Below are positions 53,709 through 62,514 of a DNA stretch of 64,000 nt, in pieces; positions within the stretch are counted from its first letter, which is position 1, and each line of letters begins with the position of its first letter. A program made the position numbers and the translations under genes. The stretch comes from Maribacter antarcticus DSM 21422 (GTDB lineage: Bacteria; Bacteroidota; Bacteroidia; Flavobacteriales; Flavobacteriaceae), in contig NZ_JHZC01000018.1 in NCBI RefSeq assembly GCF_000621125.1, positions 1-64,000 of the forward strand. The letters run 5' to 3'. The notes below the pieces were generated by a model, which made no database searches, was not told where the DNA came from, and saw only the letters and a program-made list of their open reading frames with translations.

Positions 53709-55424
53709 CTAATGAGACGAAGCATCGCCAGCGCCACTAGGTATTCTAATATTTTCTACAATCTCTTGCACTTCTAAAGGTGGTTCTGGAGTAAACTTGT
53801 TTACAACCAAGGCAACTATAAAATTGACTACCATGGCTATAGAACCAAATCCTTCTGGCGAAATACCAAACCACCAATATTCTTGCAGGCCAGAAACCGC
53901 TTCTTTTCCTCCGTCAAAAATACCAAATTTGAATTTCAACATATAAAAAAGCATCAATAGAATACCCACCACCATGCCAGAAACAGCACCCTCTTTATTC
54001 ATTTTTTTATAGAAAATTCCCAAAACAATAGCTGGGAAAAATGATGCGGCCGCCAAACCAAAGGCAAGCGCCACCACGGCAGCTACGAAACCGGGAGGGT
54101 TTATACCAAAATAGCCTGCGATAACAACTCCTACGGTAGCCGCACCACGGGCAGCCCATAACTCTCCTTTTTCGGAGATATTTGGAACAAAGATTTTCTT
54201 CACTAAATCATGCGACACGGATGCCGATATCACTAATAACAATCCTGCTGCCGTAGACAAAGCAGCGGCCAAACTACCAGCAGCCACTAGTGCTATCACC
54301 CATGCCGGCAAATTTGCTATTTCAGGATTTGCCAATACCATAATATCAGGATCAACCGTAAGTTCGTTCTTGCTGACGTCAGCAACATACTGAATCTTAC
54401 CGTCTTTGTTTTTATCATCAAAAGCTAATAACCCGGTTCCTTCCCAGTTTTTAAACCAATCAGGCATGGTATCATATTCTTTATTGCTAACCGTCTCAAT
54501 CATGTTGGTTCTAGCAAATACTGCCACCGCTGGTGCCGTAGTGTATAACACAGCTATTAACAGCAAGGCCATCCCTGCAGATTTACGCGCATCTTTTACC
54601 TTCTTAACCGTAAAAAAACGGACAATCACATGGGGCAAACCAGCGGTACCCACCATAAGGGCCAAGGTAATGGCAAACACATCTACCAAACTTTTAGAGC
54701 CTGATGTATATTCTGAAAAACCAAGTTCTGTTGAAAGTCCGTTAAGTTTTTCCAACAAATACATTCCAGAACCATCATTCACGGTACCACCCATTCCTAA
54801 TTGTGGTATAGGATTACCCGTCATTTGTATCGATATAAAAATCGCAGGCACCATAAAAGCAAATATCAATACACAATATTGGGCAACTTGGGTATAGGTA
54901 ATGCCTTTCATCCCTCCTAAAACTGCATAAAACAAAACAATAACCATCCCTATAATAACGCCGGTATTAATATCAACTTCCAAGAACCTAGAGAAAACCA
55001 CACCCACACCACGCATTTGTCCCGCCACATAAGTAAAGGAGACTAAAAGCGCACAAAAAACAGCCACCATCCTAGCAGAATTGGAATAATAACGATCCCC
55101 TATAAAATCGGGTACCGTAAATTTTCCAAACTTTCGTAGGTAAGGGGCGAGCAACAAAGCAAGCAGCACATACCCACCGGTCCATCCCATTAAATAAACA
55201 GAACCGTCATATCCTGCAAAGGAAATGATACCTGCCATGGAAATAAAGGAGGCGGCCGACATCCAATCTGCTGCCGTAGCCATGGCATTCGCTAAAGGGG
55301 AAACGCCGCCACCGGCAACATAGAATTCTTTGGTAGAACCCGCACGGGACCAAATTGCGATTCCGATATAAAGACTAAATGTTAAAGCGACAAGGACGTA
55401 GGTCCAAATCTGAACATCATTCAT
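53709..55424 (-). CDS. Sodium:solute symporter, acetate type (ActP-like)
   Basis: The 571-residue membrane protein has about thirteen hydrophobic helices. SSS-family features include FYVAGGGVSPLANAMATAADWMSAASF (opening helix and Na-site region), GMKGITYTQVAQYCVL, GTAGLPHVIVRFFTV and a C-terminal EPPLEVQEIVENI tail. With DUF4212 as small partner and acs downstream, acetate or another short monocarboxylate is the likely substrate. It starts 24 bp after the DUF4212 gene, and the two form an operon. Confidence 0.88.
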   Translation of the reverse strand: MNDVQIWTYVLVALTFSLYIGIAIWSRAGSTKEFYVAGGGVSPLANAMATAADWMSAASFISMAGIISFAGYDGSVYLMGWTGGYVLLALLLAPYLRKFGKFTVPDFIGDRYYSNSARMVAVFCALLVSFTYVAGQMRGVGVVFSRFLEVDINTGVIIGMVIVLFYAVLGGMKGITYTQVAQYCVLIFAFMVPAIFISIQMTGNPIPQLGMGGTVNDGSGMYLLEKLNGLSTELGFSEYTSGSKSLVDVFAITLALMVGTAGLPHVIVRFFTVKKVKDARKSAGMALLLIAVLYTTAPAVAVFARTNMIETVSNKEYDTMPDWFKNWEGTGLLAFDDKNKDGKIQYVADVSKNELTVDPDIMVLANPEIANLPAWVIALVAAGSLAAALSTAAGLLLVISASVSHDLVKKIFVPNISEKGELWAARGAATVGVVIAGYFGINPPGFVAAVVALAFGLAAASFFPAIVLGIFYKKMNKEGAVSGMVVGILLMLFYMLKFKFGIFDGGKEAVSGLQEYWWFGISPEGFGSIAMVVNFIVALVVNKFTPEPPLEVQEIVENIRIPSGAGDASSH

Positions 55425-55448
55425 AGTATTGGTTTTAATGGTTGGTTG

Positions 55449-55709
55449 TTATTCGTCGTAGCCGTATTTTTTATCCAATTTGTTCATTAATCGAACGTAG
55501 ACAAAAATTAAGATGACAAATACATAAATGCTTCCCTGTTGTGCGAACCAAAAACCAAGTTTAAAACCTCCTAAACTAATCGTATTCAACGCATCCTTAA
55601 ACATGATTCCCGCACCATAGGAGACCCCGAACCAAATAGCTAGAAGAATAAAGAGATACCTAACATTCTCTTTCCAGTAGGCCGAAGCCTTTTTTTGTTT
55701 TTCTGACAT
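55449..55709 (-). CDS. DUF4212 symporter small subunit
   Basis: This 86-residue protein has two membrane helices (YLFILLAIWFGVSYGAGIMF and SIYVFVILIFVYVRLMNKL) linked by FKLGFWFAQQGS, the DUF4212 signature. The family is always found immediately upstream of an SSS-type symporter, as here, and is regarded as its small subunit. The start codon is unusual in context, because the bases directly before the ATG are a tandem heptamer repeat and not a normal leader. Confidence 0.92.
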   Translation of the reverse strand: MSEKQKKASAYWKENVRYLFILLAIWFGVSYGAGIMFKDALNTISLGGFKLGFWFAQQGSIYVFVILIFVYVRLMNKLDKKYGYDE

Positions 55710-55793
55710 ATTGGTTATTGGTTATTGGATATTGGTTATTGGTTATTGGTTATTGGTTATTGGTTATTGGTTATTGGTTATTGGTTATTGGTT
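55710..55793. repeat. (ATTGGTT)12 tandem heptamer at the DUF4212 start
   Basis: About twelve head-to-tail copies of ATTGGTT (AACCAAT on the coding strand) run from the base next to the DUF4212 ATG to 55793, with one variant ATTGGAT as the third unit. In the symporter mRNA this forms the whole proximal leader, including the ribosome-binding zone. Repeats of this kind change copy number by slippage, and a 7-bp unit would alter promoter-start or ribosome-site spacing. Confidence 0.9.
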
Positions 55794-55956
55794 TGTAAAT
55801 TATTTAAAAATACTCTTAAAATTACGATTGTAAAAGCTATTCCAATATTTACATTAAGATGAGAAAATAAGTTCTTGTCAACTGAGGCTTTACAAACAAG
55901 AAGTGGTCATACCTTTCCTTAGGCTAAAGACTAATTTTTTTATTTAAACTTAGAGA

Positions 55957-56388
55957 TTAAGAATCATTACCATTAATTATTTTTTTTACAGCTACCCAAA
56001 ATCTTTTGGATGTAAGATTAGGAACAACGGGTATATCTGGAATATCTATTAACGGATGTACCATGAAGTCAAGATATTTAAATTGATTCTTAGCTATAAT
56101 GATATTCTGATATCCCATGCTCCAATTATCAAACTCCCGTGAATAAATATAGCCACTAGATAGAAGTGTCACCTCTGTATGGCGAACGTCCTTCTCAATC
56201 CGACTGTACAATTCTAATACGATGTTTTTATTTCCTTCTAAATACTGTATAAATAAGCCTTTATGATACACCAAACACCCTGTAATCTCGTTATCAATAT
56301 TAAACCGCCTTGCGCGTTTTAATATGTCTTCTACGTCTGGTTGCTCTGTAGTTGGGCTCGCTAAAGACCTGTAGACAAGGTTAAACAT
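55957..56388 (-). CDS. BLUF-domain blue-light photoreceptor
   Basis: Using the ATG at 56388 (an upstream ATG at 56409 is possible), the 143-residue product starts MFNLVYRSLASP and consists of a single BLUF domain that binds FAD. Key residues stand at the same spacing as in AppA: Tyr6, Asn30, Gln48 (in LFIQYLEG), Trp89 and Met91 (FDNWSMGY). The hallmark ITGCLVYHKGLFIQYLEG is present. A short tail of about 45 residues has no output domain, so it must signal by protein contact. No partner is encoded nearby in an obvious operon. Confidence 0.92.
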   Translation of the reverse strand: MFNLVYRSLASPTTEQPDVEDILKRARRFNIDNEITGCLVYHKGLFIQYLEGNKNIVLELYSRIEKDVRHTEVTLLSSGYIYSREFDNWSMGYQNIIIAKNQFKYLDFMVHPLIDIPDIPVVPNLTSKRFWVAVKKIINGNDS

Positions 56389-56470
56389 ATACGTAAGTAA
56401 ATATAACAATATAAAGATGCCTTCATGATAAATTTAGTAAATCATTAATTCTCAAATTCTAAAATAATCT

Positions 56471-56686
56471 TTATTTGAACTTTATCAGTTCTTTAATCTT
56501 AATCGCTTTCTCAAAATGGTCTAGCTTATTTTCCATAATCCACCAGTTGGCAACCTCCATTAAAAGTTCAGGATTATCATTTTTATTCTTAAAAAAAGCG
56601 TAGCATGACAGCCATACATTTTCGCCTTTTGATGAAATTTTACGGTCACAAACTTCGATAATTCTTTCTCATATCTCTTTATTCAT
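56471..56686 (-). pseudogene. Small DUF6500-like gene with one nonsense codon
   Basis: The minus-strand frame reads MNKEI, then TGA, then ERIIEVCDRKISSKGENVWLS and continues through KNKNDNPELLMEVANWWIME to KLDHFEKAIKIKELIKFK, for 72 codons including the stop. It resembles a small flavobacterial family that I remember as DUF6500 (MNK.LREKIIEVC...). The TGA at codon 6 replaces a sense codon such as TGG or CGA. There is no good downstream start before the conserved part. It is probably a recent pseudogene, or a sequencing error. Confidence 0.6.
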
Positions 56687-56713
56687 CCTTGTATTTTAAG
56701 GTACCCCCTTCAC

Positions 56714-57148
56714 CTATTTCCAGACATCCAAAGCCTCGTCTCGGAGCAATTGGGTCATTCTAAACTCGGTATGACGCAATTTGGAATCTATATTAAAAAA
56801 TGATTTGGAATAAGTGAAGCCAAATTTTTGAGCGTCCTCAGCGGATGCACCATAGAAGATTTCTTTGAATTTTGCCCAATGACATGCTCCAAGGCACATC
56901 ATACAAGGTTCACAACTTGTATACAAGATACAATCTTTAAGGTTATCCCTACCTATTTGACTGCATGCTACCTGAATGGCGAGCAGCTCCGCATGTTGGG
57001 TTAAGTCATCTCTTCCCCTAACTAAGTTATGTACCTCGCAGATAACTTCGTTGTCCCTAACTATTAATGCGCCAAATGAACCTCCCTCTTTTGAAACTCT
57101 TCCTTCCTTGGCTTTATTAATAGCTCTTCTTAAATAACTTTCATGCAT
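56714..57148 (-). CDS. Nucleoside/guanine deaminase family protein
   Basis: The 144-residue protein has the cytidine/deoxycytidylate deaminase zinc site: His52-Ala-Glu54 (QHAELLAI) and Cys82-x-x-Cys85 in CEPCMMCLGACHWAK. The SFGALIVRDNEVI start and the C-terminal FRMTQLLRDEALDVWK fit the GuaD-like guanine deaminase/nucleoside deaminase group better than TadA. Deamination of guanine to xanthine is the likely reaction, but cytosine or adenosine-type substrates cannot be excluded. It is a single gene on the minus strand. Confidence 0.85.
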   Translation of the reverse strand: MHESYLRRAINKAKEGRVSKEGGSFGALIVRDNEVICEVHNLVRGRDDLTQHAELLAIQVACSQIGRDNLKDCILYTSCEPCMMCLGACHWAKFKEIFYGASAEDAQKFGFTYSKSFFNIDSKLRHTEFRMTQLLRDEALDVWK

Positions 57149-57386
57149 TTATTTATTCTTTAATGAAATTTTAGCTTTCCAAAATACAACCTATGTTCCT
57201 GCTATAACCGGCTAATACATGGACTAAAATCAACACTATTTCGAGTATTTGAACGGCTGATATAGTGGTTAGTCTCATGACAAAGTGTAATCGTAGCTAT
57301 TTAAAATATAACCATTACACTATGTAATCTTCACTTTTAATTTTATGATATAAAGCCTTACTGAGAGTTACAAATGATACTATATT

Positions 57387-58667
57387 CTAGAACGTCACCT
57401 TCTCAACAGCGGCAATGGTCTCTTCTAAATCAGCATAGCTTAATGCATCATTAAGAAAATAGCTTTCAAAAGCAGATGGAGGCAGGTATATTCCTTGATT
57501 TAGCATCCCGTGGAAATAGGTATTGAAACGTTCGTTATTTCCCTTTACGGAAGATGCAAAATCTACTACAGGTTCGTCCGTAAAGTGCACTGAAATCATA
57601 CTACCAAAACGATTAATTTGATGCGGGACTCCTTTTTTCTCCAAGGCTTTACCAATACCTTCGTGTAAAAAAGCTGTTTTTTTCGCGAGACTATCAAAAA
57701 TTTCTGGATTGGTATTAAGCTCCGTCAACATGGCAAGACCAGCACTCATTGCTAAAGGGTTTCCACTTAAGGTTCCTGCTTGATACACCGGGCCGTCCGG
57801 TGCCAGATGATTCATAATTTCTTCCTTTGCGGCAAAAGCACCCACAGGTAATCCGCCACCGATGACCTTACCAAAAGTCACCATATCTGCAGCAACACCC
57901 AAGGCTTCTTGCGCGCCGCCTTTTCCTAATCGAAAACCAGTCATGACTTCGTCAAAAATTAGTAGAATACGTTCCGCCGTGCATAATTCTCTTAGGCCTT
58001 TTATAAAAGCATCTGTTGGTACAATACAACCCATATTTCCTGCTACCGGCTCAATTATTATAGCTGCAATCTCGCCTTTGTTAGCGTTTACCAAGGCGTT
58101 CACCTCTTCAAGGTTATTATACCCTGCCAACAAGGTATCTTTCGCAGTACCTTGCGTAACACCCGGACTATTAGGACTACCAAAAGTTACTGCGCCACTA
58201 CCCGCCTGTATTAAAAAGGAATCTGAATGCCCGTGATAGCATCCGGCGAATTTTATGATTTTATCTTTTCCTGTATAGCCACGCGCCAAACGTACTGCGC
58301 TCATGCAAGCCTCCGTACCGCTATTTACAAAACGTATCTTGTCAATATTTGGCACCATAGATACCGCCAACTTTGCCAACTCACTTTCAATCTCGGTAGG
58401 CATTCCAAAAGAAGTCCCCTTTTTGGCCTTGTCTATAATAGCTGTTATAACCGGTTCATAAGCGTGACCTAAAATCATAGGACCCCAAGACGCTATATAA
58501 TCAATTAGCTTGTTCCCATCTTCATCATATAAGTAGGCTCCTTTTGCTTCTTTTACAAAAATAGGGTCTCCACCTACAGCTTTAAAAGCTCTTACTGGTG
58601 AGTTGACACCACCAGGTATATATTTTTTAGCCTCTGCAAACAGGGCACTACTTCTTTTGTATATCAT
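57387..58667 (-). CDS. hemL: Glutamate-1-semialdehyde 2,1-aminomutase
   Basis: The 426-residue PLP enzyme makes 5-aminolevulinate for haem in the C5 pathway. Features are [20 protein letters not shown] at the start, [16 protein letters not shown], the aminotransferase Asp in [12 protein letters not shown], and the PLP-binding Lys near residue 266 in [17 protein letters not shown]. Length is normal. It is the last gene of a four-gene minus-strand operon, 3 bp after the glucosaminidase gene. Confidence 0.96.
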   Translation of the reverse strand: MIYKRSSALFAEAKKYIPGGVNSPVRAFKAVGGDPIFVKEAKGAYLYDEDGNKLIDYIASWGPMILGHAYEPVITAIIDKAKKGTSFGMPTEIESELAKLAVSMVPNIDKIRFVNSGTEACMSAVRLARGYTGKDKIIKFAGCYHGHSDSFLIQAGSGAVTFGSPNSPGVTQGTAKDTLLAGYNNLEEVNALVNANKGEIAAIIIEPVAGNMGCIVPTDAFIKGLRELCTAERILLIFDEVMTGFRLGKGGAQEALGVAADMVTFGKVIGGGLPVGAFAAKEEIMNHLAPDGPVYQAGTLSGNPLAMSAGLAMLTELNTNPEIFDSLAKKTAFLHEGIGKALEKKGVPHQINRFGSMISVHFTDEPVVDFASSVKGNNERFNTYFHGMLNQGIYLPPSAFESYFLNDALSYADLEETIAAVEKVTF

Positions 58668-58670
58668 GAA

Positions 58671-59522
58671 TTACTTTTTCATTTGGGTCGTTTTGACCAT
58701 CAACTTTTGACCTACAGAAAGATTGGCATCCCTCAGTTTGTTCAATTTCATTAACGCGTCAATAGAAACATAATATCGCTTGGAGAGGGAATACAAGGTA
58801 TCTCCTTTTCTAACGACATGGACCGCTTTTTTTTCTGCAATAACAGGCATATTTTTTTTATAGACCGATTTGGAAACTCTAGTATCATATTGGTCTAATT
58901 GATGTTTTTCGATGAGGTAAATAAGCTTTTGTGGGTATTTTTTATCGGTTGCATAGCCTGCTTTGCGCAGTCCTTTTGCCCAGTTTTTATAATCCGTAGT
59001 ATCATAATCAAACAAAAAGGCATATCTACCGCGAGTAGAAAGAAAAATACTGTGGTCTCTATACGAATACATAGGATGATTATACTTTCTAAAGCACTCC
59101 CCTTTTGCATCGTCGTCATGAAAATCGTAATCGCCCTGCCAACCCGTATGGCATTTAATACCAAAATGGTTGTTGGTTTTCCTGGCCAATTCGCCGTTTC
59201 CAAAGCCGCTTTCCAAAAGTCCTTGTGCTAGCGTAATACTCGCAGGAATACCATAAGCCTTCATTTCCAATTGAGCAATTTCAGAAAAGGTTGTAATATA
59301 GTCAGGTATATCTTCAATTTTAAAAATGACAAACTTACCTGTATCTTGGGGTAAATCTACTTTACTCTCAGCCTTCGGGGCTTTAGAACTAGATTTTGTC
59401 TTCTGACGCTCGGTAAGTACATTTTTGGTCCTCATAGAGTCCGTGTACGCTTTTTTAGATTTACAACCTGTAAAAGAGACGCTTAAGACTAGCAGCAAGA
59501 GTAGAATTCTGTTATTTATCAT
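58671..59522 (-). CDS. Glucosaminidase lipoprotein with LysM domain
   Basis: The 283-residue product has a lipoprotein signal with Cys20 in SFTGCKSKK and a linker. A GH73-type N-acetylglucosaminidase domain (about 75-225) follows with Glu104 in LAQGLLESGFGNGELA, NNHFGIKCHTGWQG and YRDHSIFLSTRGRYAFLF. A C-terminal LysM (about 235-280: HVVRKGDTLYSLSKRYYVS) completes it. It would cleave peptidoglycan glycan strands from the outer-membrane side, for growth or division. Its ATG overlaps the end of the upstream PLP-enzyme gene by 4 bp. Confidence 0.93.
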   Translation of the reverse strand: MINNRILLLLLVLSVSFTGCKSKKAYTDSMRTKNVLTERQKTKSSSKAPKAESKVDLPQDTGKFVIFKIEDIPDYITTFSEIAQLEMKAYGIPASITLAQGLLESGFGNGELARKTNNHFGIKCHTGWQGDYDFHDDDAKGECFRKYNHPMYSYRDHSIFLSTRGRYAFLFDYDTTDYKNWAKGLRKAGYATDKKYPQKLIYLIEKHQLDQYDTRVSKSVYKKNMPVIAEKKAVHVVRKGDTLYSLSKRYYVSIDALMKLNKLRDANLSVGQKLMVKTTQMKK

Positions 59523-60442
59523 TCTAACAAAGGTAAATTTTTCTTTTTTAGCACCGTATTCATTCCCTCAATTCCTTGAATTCCGCCTGTATGCACAGCC
59601 AAAATCTTCGTGCCTTCAGCAAAATTATCATTCTTAATCATATGGTACAACCCAAATAGCATTTTTCCAGTATAAATGGGATCTAAGGGAATACCGGTTT
59701 CTGCCTTAAAATTATTAATAAACACCACTAATTCATTCGTAATTTTAGCATAACCGCCAAAGTGATATTCTGTGATCAATCTCCAATTCTTCTTTATGGT
59801 AATTTGGCTAATAGTTTCCTTTATAAAACTCCCTTTTAAGGCAGAAAAGCCCAACACTTGTTGGTGTTGATGAGAGGAATTGATGAGACCGCCTACGGTT
59901 CCACCAGTGCCAACACAGGTACAGATGACATCAAATTCTGAGTCCTGCGCTACCAAAATTTCTTCACAGCCTTTCACTGCCAAAGGGTTGGTGCCACCCT
60001 CTGGAATTAAATAAAAGTCTCCGTATTGCTTTTTTAATTGCGTGATAAATTCTGTATTATCCTTTTCCTTGTAAGCTTGTCTGCTTACAAATTTAAACCG
60101 CATCCCATTTTCGTATGCTTGTGCTAAAGTTGGATTTTGATGCCAGTTATCTTGAAGCTCTTCTCCCCTAATTACGCCAATGGTTTTAATTCCTCGTTCC
60201 CTACCGGCAAAAGCAACAGCTGCGATATGGTTTGAAAAAGCTCCTCCAAAAGTAAGTAGTGTGCTACATCCTTTTTCTCGGGCAGCTTTTAAATTGTACT
60301 TTAATTTTCGATATTTATTTCCGGATATGAATGGATGCAGTAAATCCTCTCGCTTTAAAGCTAGGATGATATTTTTTTCCTCGAGGATAGGAAGCTGTAG
60401 ATATTGATTTATACTCTGCAAATTTAATGAATTCAGCCACAA
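59519..60442 (-). CDS. ACC deaminase/D-cysteine desulfhydrase-like PLP enzyme
   Basis: The 307-residue fold-type II PLP protein has HPFISGNKYRKLKYNLKAA, where Lys46 should hold PLP, followed by LLTFGGAFSNHIAAVAF, the asparagine/serine loop that contacts the cofactor. The phosphate-binding CVGTGGTVGGL and C-terminal ILAVHTGGIQGIEGM are also present. True ACC deaminases need specific residues that I cannot verify, so D-cysteine desulfhydrase or an unassigned D-amino acid lyase is equally likely. It overlaps the upstream gene by 10 bp and the glucosaminidase gene by 4 bp. Confidence 0.82.
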   Translation of the reverse strand: MWLNSLNLQSINQYLQLPILEEKNIILALKREDLLHPFISGNKYRKLKYNLKAAREKGCSTLLTFGGAFSNHIAAVAFAGRERGIKTIGVIRGEELQDNWHQNPTLAQAYENGMRFKFVSRQAYKEKDNTEFITQLKKQYGDFYLIPEGGTNPLAVKGCEEILVAQDSEFDVICTCVGTGGTVGGLINSSHQHQQVLGFSALKGSFIKETISQITIKKNWRLITEYHFGGYAKITNELVVFINNFKAETGIPLDPIYTGKMLFGLYHMIKNDNFAEGTKILAVHTGGIQGIEGMNTVLKKKNLPLLE

Positions 60443-60777
60443 AGGTATTTAATAAAGCTGAACGATTTACGTTGGGAAAGGTAATCTGATTGGCTCTCGT
60501 TACTATAGGCTTCGCGCTCAAAGCTAATATTCTGGTAAGCACGGTAACTGTCCAAATACCAAATACTTCGAAGCAACCATTCTGAAATATAAAGTATGTA
60601 AAAGGGTAGGATAAGTAATTCTTCTTGTTGCCTTAAATGAATTTTCTCGTGATTGATAAGAACGGTGTCCTCTTTAAACGCATCACTCTTTAGAAAAATA
60701 AATGGCCACAAAGAGAGCCCTACATAGTTTTTATAAAAGAAATGTTTAAAAACCAATATCATAGGCAATTGCTTCAT
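60433..60777 (-). CDS. Small membrane protein with HExxH motif
   Basis: This 114-residue product has a hydrophobic start (YVGLSLWPFIFLKSD) and a zinc-type motif His43-Glu44-Lys-Ile-His47 in INHEKIHLRQQEELLILP. A second hydrophobic stretch (FYILYISEWLLRSIWYL) precedes EREAYSNESQSDYL. The arrangement resembles the core of M48/M56-type membrane peptidases in miniature: HExxH, then a membrane helix, then a later EREA that could give the third ligand. No function is assigned. It is the first gene of the operon that leads to hemL. Confidence 0.6.
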   Translation of the reverse strand: MKQLPMILVFKHFFYKNYVGLSLWPFIFLKSDAFKEDTVLINHEKIHLRQQEELLILPFYILYISEWLLRSIWYLDSYRAYQNISFEREAYSNESQSDYLSQRKSFSFIKYLCG

Positions 60778-60786
60778 CTATTGAAA

Positions 60787-60794
60787 CAAAGATA
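60787..60794 (-). promoter_or_regulatory. Operon -7 box before 60777
   Basis: TATCTTTG on the minus strand lies 10 bp upstream of the ATG, with a T-run at the -33 distance (19 nt). The mRNA would have almost no leader. Confidence 0.5.
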
Positions 60795-61011
60795 ATTGTT
60801 AAATTTTTGACCGAAAAACATACTCGTTTTTCTTGCCAACAATCCCGACATACGGAATAACACCATAATTTACTCATAAAATTAACGCTCTACATAAGGT
60901 TATCAACAGAAAACGAGTAACTTTATTTCTGTTATTAAGGTAATGAAAGTAGAGAATTGACCTTTCCTGAACTATCACTCCGAATCATTTGGAACTACTC
61001 AACACGTTTAA

Positions 61012-61174
<163 letters not shown>

Positions 61175-61176
<2 letters not shown>

Positions 61177-61190
61177 ACATAATTATGTTC
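61175..61190. promoter_or_regulatory. Perfect 16-bp palindrome
   Basis: GAACATAATTATGTTC is its own reverse complement. It overlaps the DUF5522 stop codon and lies 61 bp before the DUF4136 start. No T-run follows, which favours an operator over a terminator. Confidence 0.45.
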
Positions 61191-61251
61191 GGCATGATTT
61201 TTGGTGCCTTTTAATTGAAAAATAAAGAGTCCCCTAATAAAAAAACAGTCT

Positions 61252-61839
61252 ATGAAAAAGCTAAAATTAATCCTATTACCTGTATTTGCCCTTGTATTTC
61301 TTAGTTCCTGTAACGCGGTGCGGGTACTATCCGATTATGATGAAAAGGCCAATTTCAGTTCCTATAATTCTTATGCTTTTTACAAAACAGGCATAGATAA
61401 AGCCCAAATTTCAGATTTGGATAAAAAGCGAATTCTCAGAGCAATAGAGACAGAGTTGTCCACAAGAGGGTTCATTAAATCTGATAGCCCAGATATCCTA
61501 ATTAATATCTTCACCAAAGAACAGGAACGTGTAGATATTTACAACAATAACTTTGGCATGGGCGGCTGGGGTGGTTTCGGAGGCTGGGGCATGGGAGGCC
61601 TTGGTTGGGGACCCGGACTTGGTTGGGGCTGGGGAGGCGGCAACTTCGTGAGTACAAGCACAGAAGGTTCTTTATATATAGATTTGGTAGATACTCAAAG
61701 CAAACAGCTGGTTTGGCAAGGAAAAGGGGAAGGCACTTTAGCCAATACCAAAAATATTCAAAAGAAAGAACAGCGCATAAAAGAATTTGTTTCGCAGATT
61801 ATGGAGCAATATCCGCCTAGCGGAGTTGCTACTAACTAA
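61252..61839 (+). CDS. DUF4136 lipoprotein
   Basis: The 195-residue product has a lipoprotein signal with Cys20 (FLSSCNAV). The DUF4136 core includes VLSDYDEKANFSSYNSYAFY, RILRAIETELSTRGFIKSD and EGSLYIDLVDTQSKQLVWQG. Inserted at about 100-130 is a Gly/Trp/Phe-rich loop (GGWGGFGGWGMGGLGWG) that is low-complexity and probably exposed. The family occurs in the outer membrane of many Bacteroidota and its role is unknown. It is followed by a strong terminator shared with the convergent Lrp-type gene. Confidence 0.9.
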   Translation: MKKLKLILLPVFALVFLSSCNAVRVLSDYDEKANFSSYNSYAFYKTGIDKAQISDLDKKRILRAIETELSTRGFIKSDSPDILINIFTKEQERVDIYNNNFGMGGWGGFGGWGMGGLGWGPGLGWGWGGGNFVSTSTEGSLYIDLVDTQSKQLVWQGKGEGTLANTKNIQKKEQRIKEFVSQIMEQYPPSGVATN

Positions 61840-61853
61840 GCGGACAACATAAG

Positions 61854-61893
61854 TAAAATCCAGCTTGTATCTTCAAATACAAGCTGGATTTTA
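61854..61893. terminator. Bidirectional terminator
   Basis: A perfect 17-bp stem (61854-61870 with 61877-61893) with a 6-nt loop has A-rich and T-rich flanks on both sides. It separates the convergent DUF4136 and Lrp-type genes. Confidence 0.9.
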
Positions 61894-61897
61894 TTTT

Positions 61898-62365
61898 CTA
61901 CAATAGCGGGAAATGTTCGCTATTTTTGACCTCGTTCAACACAAAGGCGCTTTTTACTGCACCGATATTGGGGAGACTGGCTATTTTGGATTTTGCAAAA
62001 TTATAATAAGCATCTAAATTTTTGACCGTTACCTTTAATAGAAAATCAAACTCCCCTCCTACTACATAGCAAGCCCTTATTTCTTTCAACTCTTGAATCC
62101 TTAAAAGAAAATCATCCATAAAGCTACCTTTTTGAGCCTCTAGGGAAACAAAGCTAAATACAGTGATACTCTCTTCAATTTTATCCGTGTTTAAAATAGC
62201 AACATAGCCTTTTATATACCTCTCCTTTTCCAATCTTTTTATCCGTTCATATACAGGAGTTTTGGTAAGTCCCAATTTCTCTGCAATCGTTTTTACACCC
62301 GTTTTTGCATCATTTTCTAAGATTTTCAATATTTGACGGTCTATACTGTCTAAGTTTTCCGGCAT
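61898..62365 (-). CDS. Lrp/AsnC-family transcriptional regulator
   Basis: From the ATG at 62365 the product has 155 residues and begins PENLDSIDRQILKILENDAK, the usual family start, so the upstream ATG at 62401 is not used. The helix-turn-helix (about 18-60: TIAEKLGLTKTPVYERIKRLE) is followed by the ligand-binding RAM domain (about 68-150: VFSFVSLEAQKG, ACYVVGGEFDFLLKV). Such regulators respond to amino acids. The divergent neighbours are a DUF3291 gene and an aromatic amino acid hydroxylase, suggesting phenylalanine as the signal. A dyad in the shared upstream region may be its operator. Confidence 0.93.
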   Translation of the reverse strand: MPENLDSIDRQILKILENDAKTGVKTIAEKLGLTKTPVYERIKRLEKERYIKGYVAILNTDKIEESITVFSFVSLEAQKGSFMDDFLLRIQELKEIRACYVVGGEFDFLLKVTVKNLDAYYNFAKSKIASLPNIGAVKSAFVLNEVKNSEHFPLL

Positions 62366-62383
62366 ACTATTTCCTGTTTTGTG

Positions 62384-62410
62384 TAGTATTAAACTATACA
62401 ATTTATACTA
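62384..62410. promoter_or_regulatory. Dyad symmetry, candidate Lrp operator
   Basis: TAGTATTAA at 62384 and TTTATACTA ending at 62410 form an imperfect 27-bp inverted repeat centred 32 bp upstream of the regulator ATG. AT-rich 15-27 bp dyads are typical Lrp/AsnC sites. Confidence 0.5.
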
Positions 62411-62514
62411 TATTCCTTCATTTTATCAATTAAATAGGAATTATCACTGAAATTAAATCAATATAAACAAAACTAACCCTTATTAACTACCTTTAATAGA
62501 AATCGATGTTTATC

